Shown: piece after piece, positions 15,296-22,521 of the stretch | Position numbering within the stretch: position 1 is the stretch's first letter | Layout: each line of letters starts with the position of its first letter | NCBI GenBank assembly: GCA_938003665.1 | Contig: CALKYI010000116.1 | Span: 1-26,483 of the forward strand | DNA from: an uncultured Flavobacteriales bacterium | Lineage (GTDB): Bacteria; Bacteroidota; Bacteroidia; Flavobacteriales_D; Sanyastnellaceae | Length of the DNA stretch: 26,483 nt | Reading direction: 5' to 3' | Translations under genes and position numbers: made by a program | Notes under the pieces: generated by a model | What the model saw: only the letters and a program-made list of their open reading frames with translations | Told to the model about the DNA's origin: nothing | Databases searched by the model: none

Positions 15296-15682
15296 CTACG
15301 GATTCAAGTCGTTCCACGACTTTAGAATCAATCGCCCTGCTGCGAAAAGCATGAACAATCCAAAGACCAACCGAACCACGGATGGATTGATGCGAAGGGC
15401 CCATTTGCTCCCCATCCAAGCGCCGAGGACGAAGGTCAATGCCAAAACGGCGGCGTACTCCAACTGAATTTGCCCGGCTTTGTAATAGCTCATCACCGCG
15501 AGGATTCCGATGGGTGGAATCATCATGGCCAGTGAGGTGCCTTGCGCCATGTGTTGGCTGAGTCCCAGTCCGAAAACCAGCGCGGGGACGATGATCATGC
15601 CACCGCCAATGCCCACAAAGCCGCTGGCAATGCCAGCGATGAGTCCGATGCAGAGCAACAAAAAGAGGGTTTGGATGTCCAT
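15296..15682 (-). CDS. TSUP (TauE/SafE, DUF81) family small membrane transporter, half-size
   Basis: 128 residues with about four hydrophobic helices. The first carries the glycine-rich GIASGFVGIGGGMIIVPAL motif typical of TSUP-family sulfite/organosulfonate exporters and other anion permeases. The usual protein has 240-270 residues and two such halves. This gene encodes a single half, so it would need to dimerise or pair with another subunit. No second half lies next to it. The ATG at 15680-15682 starts 3 bp after the stop of the upstream large protein, indicating cotranscription. The substrate cannot be inferred. Confidence 0.85.
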   Translation of the reverse strand: MDIQTLFLLLCIGLIAGIASGFVGIGGGMIIVPALVFGLGLSQHMAQGTSLAMMIPPIGILAVMSYYKAGQIQLEYAAVLALTFVLGAWMGSKWALRINPSVVRLVFGLFMLFAAGRLILKSWNDLNP

Positions 15683-15685
15683 GGC

Positions 15686-18600
15686 TTAGAAATCGAGTTG
15701 AAGGCTGAGGTTGAATACACGGTCTTGCCACCGGCCATCATCCACGCCCCAGCTCCAATCGGCGCGCAGCCAGTACCCCAGTACCTTTCCTCGGAACCCA
15801 AAGCCGGTGCCCCAGATGACCGGCTCGCGGTTGTTGTCAATGGTGACGGTGATGGGATTTTGCGTGACGGTCACCTGGTTGAAGGTGTTGGCGTTGTCGT
15901 AGGGGTGCTTGCCGTTCCAAGCGGAACCCACGTCGAAGAAGCCCACGCATTGCAACGTTTGCAGCAGTTCGGTGTCCACCGGTCGAGCGCTCAGCGTGCT
16001 CCAAACAGGGATGCGCAGCTCGCTGTTGAAGAGCGCCATGTGCGAGCCGTTTCGCGCATTGGCATTGAATCCCCGGAGCGGCGCGAGGCGGGTCTGGTAG
16101 GCGTAATTGATGCTGGGATCAATGGGCGACTCGGCGTTGGCAATGAGCGACAAGGTATTGTCAACACCGCCGACCATGTGCAGGAGTCGTTGCTCACCGA
16201 TGGACCAATCTCCGGCCAGTCGGTTGGCCCATATGACATTGCGCCACAGCGGCTTGTAGGTCCGGACGTCGAACCCGACCGTGCCGAAAGTCGATGCTGA
16301 CGCGTTGGGATTGACGTAGTACTCCGCCCAAATGCGGTAACGCGTGCCCTCGGGAATGTTGATCATCCGCTCTCGGGTGTTGTCGAAGACGTAGGCCAAC
16401 AAGGCGCCTGCCTGCCCCTCAAATTGCGTGGGCTTGGTCAAATTGAAAGCGTCGGTTGACAAGGGGGTGATCCGGTCGAGGCGGTAAACGCCTTGCAATC
16501 GAACGCTCCTCACTTCATCGAAGGCATACTTCCACTGGCGGCGCAGCATGTGAATGTGGGTCCGAACGAACGTCTGGTTGTTCTCGATGCCTTGGGTGAC
16601 GCCCTGCCGCTCAATCATCCAGGCTTTGTCCCACCGGCCCGTTAGATCGGAGTAGGCGAATAAATACCGGCTGTTTTCGAGGGATCCCGCCAATCGAAAG
16701 CCAGCGGTAAACCGACGGTTCTCGAACAAGTCCGCTACCGAGATCTGAGACAAGCCGCCGAGTCCGGGCTGCACAGCGATGTTGCCGCTGTAGGCTTGGT
16801 AGAAGGTGGAGCCAAATGAGTTATCCAGTTGGCCCGTGATGGATTCGATGGCGTAGTTGAGCCGGTAGTTTCGAGGTTTTGGCAACTTGAAAGGAATCCA
16901 GTCATCGGCCGCTCCTGCGACCTCTTCCACCTCCATGCTGGGCGCTGCATCTTCCGCACCTTCGCTTGACCAGGGACCGAACGTGTAGTTGCGAAAATCG
17001 GCCTCCGTCGGCCCTGGGGTCCAGTCCCAATTCAACTGGACATCAGAGGCCTCAACGGCGTTTTCACTCCCCGGATCGATGTTCTGCCAGTCCTCTTTGT
17101 TTTCGGTGATTTCCACCCAAAATGGATGTCCTGTGAGCCGGTGGGAGAAACCGGTGCTGCTCCGTTCAGGGATCCATTGAAAATGGGACACGGGTTGGTC
17201 CAATGTTGCCGCCAGGCGCTGCTGGGTGAACCACCGGTAGTGAATGGTGGTATCGATGTAGGCTACGGCGCTGTCACGCCACGAGGTCCATCGTTCCTGC
17301 GAACCATCTTCCAGCTCCACGAGGAACGTGACGTAATCATCGGATTGGACCTGGGGGAAACGCTCATCGCGTTGCGGGGTTTCCACCCAATGAATCAGCT
17401 GGGGCACATCGTCCGTCCATTGCAGCGCAAACAAATCGTGGTTGGGATTGACGGGTTCGCCCAAAACGAATTCACGGTTGAGGTCCGCATTGGGACGATT
17501 GGAGGCGAACCACAGGGTGCCGCCGTCGCCGCTGAAAACGGGGTTTAGGTCGTCGTAAGGATCGCTCCACAGGGCGGTGTGGTTGTTGCCAAGTACTTGG
17601 TACTGGTAGAGGTCGGATTGCCCGTCCTTCACGCCGCTCCACACCATGGATAAGCCGTCGGGCGCGTACGCCATCGACAAAATCTTGTCGATGCGGAAGA
17701 CCTCTTTTTCAACGGATTCAAACGAGGTCAAATCCACGGAGTAAATCAAGTTGCTCGAGCCTTGTTCGAGGGCGTAGGTGAGAACGTTGCCATTCGGGTG
17801 CCACGCCATCGCGGGCAGCGTACGGTCTTGGATGCGGTCAATTTTGTGGCCGTGGCGCCCCACGCGTCGCATGGCACCGGTGGTGCGGTTGCCCACCCAG
17901 ACTTCCAATTGACCGCGTTCGTCCCGGGCCCAAGCGTACCGGTTGCCGTCAGGGTGCACCGTCAGCGCTCGAAAATCAACATCGGGCCGGATGGGCAGGT
18001 CCAACATCCCGGTGTTTTGGCGTGCTTTTCGCCGATCCTTCCGCGTCGCCAAGGGAGGGAACACATCATTGGGTCCTGCCGCGTCCATGTGGTAGCGGCT
18101 CGCCTCCGCGAGCAACAGGGCAAGGTCCATTCCCGTTGCATATTGAAGGCCTTTTTCGAGGTTACTCGACACCCGAACCATGTACAGGGCGTTGGCGATT
18201 ACGGCCTCGCCGAATACATCGGCGATGTATTTCCATACCCCATGGCCCACCCACCGCGCGTTTTCACCGGTCGTTCGATGGGCATGGATCACGTCCCCCG
18301 TGCGAGCGGCATCCCAAACGTGCAGGGCCGCTTCCGCGGACCACGGTTGAGCGACGTAGCTGTGCAAGCCCGCCGTGAACCACTCGGGAAAGGAGATGCC
18401 GGTGGTGGAGGAACGCAGCGCCTCTTGCCAGTTGCCGCCGTACAGAATTTGGTTGAAGAGCAAGCTCGAGAGGCTCCGCTTGATGTCTTCTTCGGTGTGT
18501 TCCCAAATGCCGTCCGCGTAGACAAACAGCTTCGACCCCACCAGGGTGGCGGTGCCGCCGATGTTTTGGGCATTGAGCTGGCCACTTCCAATGTTGGACT

Positions 18601-18916
18601 GACGGAATTCGGCTTGCTTGTTGTAAACCAGCACCTGAACGGTGCCTTCACTGTTGCGGTCATACAGGCCTTCAACTTCCTCGATCCACTCCTTGATTTC
18701 TGAAGTGATCCGGTTGGCGTAGGCTTTTCCGCCTTGGTAGTAATACACCTCTGCACGCGAAGTGGGGAGGTACTGCCATTCAAACGTGCGGTGTTGGACG
18801 CGGTTTTTTCCAAACTCCATGTTGGACCCGTCGTAAAACTGGCCCGAGGCAAGCGAGGCCGCGCAGGCCATCAGCGCCGAGGAAATGAACCGTATGAAAT
18901 AGCTTTGCCGCAGCAT
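15686..18916 (-). CDS. Large envelope protein: peptidase-MA-like region, TolB-like beta-propeller, C-terminal outer-membrane barrel
   Basis: 1076 residues from the ATG at 18914-18916, chosen because a signal peptide follows at once (MLRQSYFIRFISSALMACAASLASG). Residues about 40-250 resemble gluzincin/peptidase-MA-like domains (FPEWFTAGLHSYVAQPW at 176-192), but the expected HExxH helix reads LSSLLFNQI, so catalysis is probably lost. Residues about 330-640 contain WD40/PD40-type propeller repeats (TVHPDGNRYAW, AMAWHPNGNVLTYAL, AYAPDGLSMVWSG, NPVFSGDGGTLWFASNR). From about 770 on, the sequence is amphipathic and aromatic-rich, with a BamA/Omp85-like LRGFNANARNGSHMALFNSELRIPV stretch whose LRGF is typical, and ends in phenylalanine (LSLQLDF), as outer-membrane barrels do. 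It is probably anchored in the outer membrane with a periplasmic propeller. Automatic pipelines would likely call it TolB-like. Cotranscribed with the small transporter; function unknown. Confidence 0.8.
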   Translation of the reverse strand: MLRQSYFIRFISSALMACAASLASGQFYDGSNMEFGKNRVQHRTFEWQYLPTSRAEVYYYQGGKAYANRITSEIKEWIEEVEGLYDRNSEGTVQVLVYNKQAEFRQSNIGSGQLNAQNIGGTATLVGSKLFVYADGIWEHTEEDIKRSLSSLLFNQILYGGNWQEALRSSTTGISFPEWFTAGLHSYVAQPWSAEAALHVWDAARTGDVIHAHRTTGENARWVGHGVWKYIADVFGEAVIANALYMVRVSSNLEKGLQYATGMDLALLLAEASRYHMDAAGPNDVFPPLATRKDRRKARQNTGMLDLPIRPDVDFRALTVHPDGNRYAWARDERGQLEVWVGNRTTGAMRRVGRHGHKIDRIQDRTLPAMAWHPNGNVLTYALEQGSSNLIYSVDLTSFESVEKEVFRIDKILSMAYAPDGLSMVWSGVKDGQSDLYQYQVLGNNHTALWSDPYDDLNPVFSGDGGTLWFASNRPNADLNREFVLGEPVNPNHDLFALQWTDDVPQLIHWVETPQRDERFPQVQSDDYVTFLVELEDGSQERWTSWRDSAVAYIDTTIHYRWFTQQRLAATLDQPVSHFQWIPERSSTGFSHRLTGHPFWVEITENKEDWQNIDPGSENAVEASDVQLNWDWTPGPTEADFRNYTFGPWSSEGAEDAAPSMEVEEVAGAADDWIPFKLPKPRNYRLNYAIESITGQLDNSFGSTFYQAYSGNIAVQPGLGGLSQISVADLFENRRFTAGFRLAGSLENSRYLFAYSDLTGRWDKAWMIERQGVTQGIENNQTFVRTHIHMLRRQWKYAFDEVRSVRLQGVYRLDRITPLSTDAFNLTKPTQFEGQAGALLAYVFDNTRERMINIPEGTRYRIWAEYYVNPNASASTFGTVGFDVRTYKPLWRNVIWANRLAGDWSIGEQRLLHMVGGVDNTLSLIANAESPIDPSINYAYQTRLAPLRGFNANARNGSHMALFNSELRIPVWSTLSARPVDTELLQTLQCVGFFDVGSAWNGKHPYDNANTFNQVTVTQNPITVTIDNNREPVIWGTGFGFRGKVLGYWLRADWSWGVDDGRWQDRVFNLSLQLDF
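18900..18907 (+). promoter_or_regulatory. Promoter -7 element for the MBL-fold gene
   Basis: The plus strand reads TAGCTTTG, a perfect TAnnTTTG, 30 nt before the ATG at 18938. It lies within codons 4-6 of the divergent large-protein gene. No -33 TTTG is visible. Confidence 0.45.
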
Positions 18917-18922
18917 TCCATT

Positions 18923-18930
18923 CGAAGTTA
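18923..18930 (-). promoter_or_regulatory. Possible promoter -7 element for the large envelope protein
   Basis: The minus strand reads TAACTTCG, one base off TAnnTTTG, 6 nt before the ATG at 18916. It fills much of the 21-bp space between the two divergent starts. Confidence 0.3.
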
Positions 18931-18937
18931 CACCGAG

Positions 18938-19621
18938 ATGATAGAACTCCACACCTTCACCTTCAACCCGTTTTCGGAGCAGACTTACCTCATTGACCAC
19001 GGAAACGGCGAGGCGACGGTGGTTGACCCGGGAATGAGCCATGCGGCCGAGCGTGAAACGTTTGCAAATTTTTGCGCGGAGCGGTCGTTGAAGCCGGTGC
19101 AATGCGTGCTTACCCATGCTCACTTGGACCATGTCCTCGGCGCGGGTTGGGTATATGACACGTGGGGATTGAAGCCGCGTTTGCACCCGCTGGACCGGCC
19201 GACCTACGAACAAGCGCCACGGTCAGCGGCGGTGTATGGTGTTCCCATGGATCCGCTGCCTCCGTTGGGTGCCAATTTGAGCACCGACGAGCCCATCTGT
19301 TGCGGAGAGGCGGAACTGGAGGTTCGCTTCACGCCGGGCCATGCGCCGGGCCACGTGGTATTGGTGCACGCGTCGGGCCAATGGGTGATCGGGGGAGACG
19401 TGTTGTTCCAAGGAAGCATTGGACGAACGGACCTGCCTGGCAGCCACGCACCGGATTTGGTGACAAGCATCGAGGAGCAGTTGTTTACGTTGCCGGACGG
19501 GTTTGAGGTGTGGCCGGGCCACGGGCCTTCCACCACGATAGGCGCAGAGAAGGCAGCGAATCCATTTGTCAACGCCGCAGGCACTGGCATGCTGCAAGAG
19601 GAATACCGCAGCGGTCGTTAG
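18938..19621 (+). CDS. Metallo-beta-lactamase-fold hydrolase (glyoxalase II-like)
   Basis: 227 residues from the ATG at 18938-18940; the frame stays open upstream, but that part is antisense to the divergent gene. The HxHxDH motif THAHLDHVLGAGW supplies H60, H62, D64 and H65. H135 (TPGHAPGHV), D154 (IGGDVLFQGSIGRTDLPG) and H195 (VWPGHGPST) complete the two-metal site. GRTDLPG and PGHGP are typical of the single-domain hydroxyacylglutathione-hydrolase-like group common in Bacteroidota. Likely a cytoplasmic thioester hydrolase; the substrate is unproven. Its last 4 bp overlap the histidine-kinase stop on the other strand. Confidence 0.92.
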   Translation: MIELHTFTFNPFSEQTYLIDHGNGEATVVDPGMSHAAERETFANFCAERSLKPVQCVLTHAHLDHVLGAGWVYDTWGLKPRLHPLDRPTYEQAPRSAAVYGVPMDPLPPLGANLSTDEPICCGEAELEVRFTPGHAPGHVVLVHASGQWVIGGDVLFQGSIGRTDLPGSHAPDLVTSIEEQLFTLPDGFEVWPGHGPSTTIGAEKAANPFVNAAGTGMLQEEYRSGR

Positions 19622-20697
19622 CCCAGTTCGGGGGCGTCGAGTCGGATGTTCCGCTTTTCAGCCTCGGCATCGAGGTTGACAAGATCGAAGGAAAAGGATG
19701 TGCCTTTGTTCAGTGCGGACTGCACTTGAATGGACTGGCCGTGGGCTTCGATGATGTGCTTGACGATGGCCAGACCCAGTCCCGAACCACCGGCATGCCG
19801 GGAGCGGCTTTTGTCGACGCGGTAGAAGCGCTCGTAAATGCGGTTGAGATCTTCCTTGGAAATGCCGATGCCGTTGTCTTCCACCGTGATGCGAACGGTT
19901 TCGCCTTCGGTTTCCAAACGCAATGTGCTTTGCCCTCCTTCTTTGCCGTAGTGAATCGAATTGACCAAGAGGTTGGTCAAGACCTGGCGAATCTGAACCG
20001 GGCCGCAGAGGACATGGAGGCTTTCCATTCCGGGTTCGGGCAGTTCGAGGCGGACGTCAATGCCCATTTTCAGAGCCTTGGATTCAACGCCGTCGATGGC
20101 CTCTTTGCACGTATCAATGATGTTGCACGGTGCGAGGGTGAGGGAGAGGCTGTCCGATTCCAACTTGGTGATGGTATCCAAGTCTTCAATCAACTCCGTC
20201 ATGCGGCTGACGTTGTTGTCGGCTTTTTCCAAAAATCGGCGGACCAATTCTTCGTCCTTGAGATCGGATTCAATGAGCGTAAGGATGAATCCTTGGATGT
20301 TGAAGAGGGGCGTTTTCAATTCATGGGCGAGGTTGCCAATGAATTCTTTGCGGAAGGAGTCTTTCGCCTTCAGCGACTTGATGTCAGCGATTTGGTTGTT
20401 GGCCCAGGTGAGGATGTCATCAAGGGATTGCTGTTCGAGCCGGACTTCTTCCGCGTTGGAGCCTTGGGAAATGGCGTCAGACAGGTCCTTGACGCGCCGT
20501 TGGAGGAGTTTTTCGACCGACCATTCGATGATCAGCGTGCTCGCCGTTTCAGTGAGCAGCGCGGCAAGAATGGCCAATGCCCAAAGGTGCATGGCATCCA
20601 AGGCCCGCAACAGCAAAAGGGTGGCTACGCCGGCCAATGCGGCGAGCAGTGGCGATGTTTTTTTCGCCAGTTCGCGGGGGGTCGAATCCGGGCTCAC
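19618..20697 (-). CDS. Membrane sensor histidine kinase (PhoR-like, no periplasmic domain)
   Basis: 359 residues from a GTG at 20695-20697 that overlaps the response-regulator TGA by 4 nt (GTGA). Two hydrophobic helices (about 18-32 and 37-56) are separated by only a few residues, so there is almost no external sensor domain. The HisKA domain has the phospho-acceptor H125 in FIGNLAHELKTPLFNIQGF. The HATPase_c boxes are clear: QVLTNLLVNSIHYGK (N), VEDNGIGI (G1), RFYRVDKSRSR (F) and GGSGLGLAIVKHI (G2). It phosphorylates the OmpR-type regulator encoded just upstream. It resembles PhoR, but phosphate sensing is not shown, so no symbol is given. Confidence 0.95.
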   Translation of the reverse strand: MSPDSTPRELAKKTSPLLAALAGVATLLLLRALDAMHLWALAILAALLTETASTLIIEWSVEKLLQRRVKDLSDAISQGSNAEEVRLEQQSLDDILTWANNQIADIKSLKAKDSFRKEFIGNLAHELKTPLFNIQGFILTLIESDLKDEELVRRFLEKADNNVSRMTELIEDLDTITKLESDSLSLTLAPCNIIDTCKEAIDGVESKALKMGIDVRLELPEPGMESLHVLCGPVQIRQVLTNLLVNSIHYGKEGGQSTLRLETEGETVRITVEDNGIGISKEDLNRIYERFYRVDKSRSRHAGGSGLGLAIVKHIIEAHGQSIQVQSALNKGTSFSFDLVNLDAEAEKRNIRLDAPELG

Positions 20698-21365
20698 TTG
20701 CCAAATTTATACCCGACACCCTTTACCGTGGTGAACAGGTCGCCTCCGAGTTTGCTTCGGAGCTTGCGAATGTGCACATCAATGGTGCGATCGCCTACCA
20801 CCACGTCGTTGCCCCAGACTGCAGAGAGAATGGCTTCCCGGGTGAAGACCTTACCGGGCTCGGACCAAAGCAGGTTGAGCAACTCAAATTCTTTCTTGGG
20901 AAGGGTGAGTTCTTTTCCCTGCTGCAACACGGTGAATCGATCGAGATCAATGGCCACTCCGAACCGTTCATCTGGCAGGGTGGTCTTACTCGAACCCGCG
21001 CGACGCAACAAGGCTTTGACGCGGCTCACGAGCACTTTGGGCTTGACCGGCTTGGTGATGTAATCGTCGCCCCCGGCATCGAATCCAGCTACCTGGCTGT
21101 AATCCTCGCCGCGGGCCGTGAGGAAGGCGATGGTGGTGTGGGAGAGCTTGGCGTCCGAACGGATGATGTTGCAGACTTCCATTCCATCCATTTCCGGCAT
21201 CATCACATCGAGGATGATGAGGTCCGGGTTGACGCTGCGTGCCATGTCGATGCCATGCTTGCCGTTTTCAGCGGTGAACACGTCGTACCCTTCCTGACGC
21301 AAGTTGTATCCAATCAACTCGAGGATGTCCGGCTCGTCGTCTACCAGAAGGATTTTCTTGTTCAT
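20694..21365 (-). CDS. OmpR/PhoB-family response regulator
   Basis: 223 residues from the ATG at 21363-21365. The receiver domain (about 3-118) has the acidic pair D10/E11, phospho-acceptor D53 (IILDVMMPEMDG), T83 (FLTARGE) and K105 (DYITKPVKP). A winged-helix DNA-binding domain follows (about 125-222; LTLPKKEFELLNLLW, VFTREAILSAVWG, DRTIDVHIRKLRSKLG, TVKGVGYKF). The 79-bp upstream gap shows only TACATTGG (minus strand, 21425-21418), one base off the -7 consensus. It forms a two-component pair with the kinase encoded downstream by a 4-nt overlap. Confidence 0.96.
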   Translation of the reverse strand: MNKKILLVDDEPDILELIGYNLRQEGYDVFTAENGKHGIDMARSVNPDLIILDVMMPEMDGMEVCNIIRSDAKLSHTTIAFLTARGEDYSQVAGFDAGGDDYITKPVKPKVLVSRVKALLRRAGSSKTTLPDERFGVAIDLDRFTVLQQGKELTLPKKEFELLNLLWSEPGKVFTREAILSAVWGNDVVVGDRTIDVHIRKLRSKLGGDLFTTVKGVGYKFGK

Positions 21366-21444
21366 GTCGATGGTTCCGGGCCTAAAGGTGTTACCAATTC
21401 CGTTCCTTACTGTGAACCCAATGTAAAGGAATTGTGACAGAATC

Positions 21445-22521
21445 TTAGTCCTTGACGCGGCTGAAGCGAAGGGCCTTGAGCATCCAGCGGGGCAGTGGTT
21501 CGTCCGCGCCACGCTTCTGGACATCCAAGAACAGCCCCCACTTTTCGATGATCGGTACCTTGTACACTTCGATCATTTCCAGCCAGCATTCGTCCGGGTC
21601 GTCGATGTAGGTGCAGTGCACCTTGGTCTCGCCCATTCCGATGGCATCCGCGGTGTCGCAGCGGAAGCCAAATCCCGCTTGGTCCAGGGCCGTACCCAAG
21701 TCGGCCATGCCACGCACGTCAAACCCGAGGTGGGCAAACCCGATGTCGCACCAAATGCGGTCTTTGAAAATGAACGACCCCTTGCGGTCAATCGCTTGCA
21801 CCAATTCAATGTAGGTGCGTCCCGTGAGCTTGCCGAAGCCGCCCGCTCCGGGTGCGGATTGGGTCAATCGAACCCGACGGAACGATTCTGAACCGTGGGG
21901 CATGCCGTCCCAATCGGCTTGGGGTCCGGTCGCGTCATGCAGCACTTGGTCAAATCCGAGGACGTCAGCGTACAGTTTCAGCGCTGCATCCATGTCGGAC
22001 ACTCCGATGGTGCATCCCATCACGCCGCCCGACGGGTGGCCGTTGTTTTCGAACCAATCGTCAGCTTCGAGCACCTGGAATCGGTTGCCGTCGGGGTCTT
22101 TCAAGTAGAAGGTTTTGGCCCCCCAAGGCGTTTCGCGCAGTTCTTGGTCACAGGTATCGCTTGTGATCGAGCGGGCGTGAGCATGCATCTTTTGGATGTC
22201 CCGGGTCTTCATCTGGACCGTGGTGATGCCGAGGTCACCGGGAGCGATTTCCCATCCGGCCGGGACCGGTTCGAATGAGTCAGCGCGCAGCACCTCAAAG
22301 GCGCAGCCGCCCTGCAAATTCATGACCATACTCGCTCGCTTAGTGATGGTCTCGCCGCGGGTGTGGCTGTCCATCAAGGGTGCCGCTTGGATGGAATCGA
22401 AAAACGGGATGTCCATGCCGAACAACCGCCGGAAAAACTTCAAAGAGTGGTCCATGTCCGAGGTAGCAACACCGATGTGCTGCATGCCTTGGATGCGGTA
22501 ATCAAGGGAAGAGTTGCTCAT
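21445..22521 (-). CDS. Tandem VOC (glyoxalase/dioxygenase superfamily) protein
   Basis: 358 residues from the ATG at 22519-22521, which overlaps the acyltransferase TGA by 4 nt. It holds two vicinal-oxygen-chelate domains of about 150 residues. Domain 1 begins MQHIGVATSDMDHSLKFFRRLFG and contains YLKDPDGNRFQVLEADDW. Domain 2 begins GCTIGVSDMDAALKLYADVLGF and ends YIDDPDECWLEMIEVYK. Possible metal ligands H15 and E76 (first module) and H264 and E315 (last module) remain, while the corresponding inner positions are T100/Q149 and T171/E239. This suggests one metal site built from the outer modules. It could be an isomerase, lyase or dioxygenase; the substrate is unknown. Confidence 0.85.
   Translation of the reverse strand: MSNSSLDYRIQGMQHIGVATSDMDHSLKFFRRLFGMDIPFFDSIQAAPLMDSHTRGETITKRASMVMNLQGGCAFEVLRADSFEPVPAGWEIAPGDLGITTVQMKTRDIQKMHAHARSITSDTCDQELRETPWGAKTFYLKDPDGNRFQVLEADDWFENNGHPSGGVMGCTIGVSDMDAALKLYADVLGFDQVLHDATGPQADWDGMPHGSESFRRVRLTQSAPGAGGFGKLTGRTYIELVQAIDRKGSFIFKDRIWCDIGFAHLGFDVRGMADLGTALDQAGFGFRCDTADAIGMGETKVHCTYIDDPDECWLEMIEVYKVPIIEKWGLFLDVQKRGADEPLPRWMLKALRFSRVKD

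Noticed and set aside
19510..21063. 517-codon plus-strand open frame over the two-component genes
   Set aside because: It is antisense to unmistakable kinase and response-regulator motifs.
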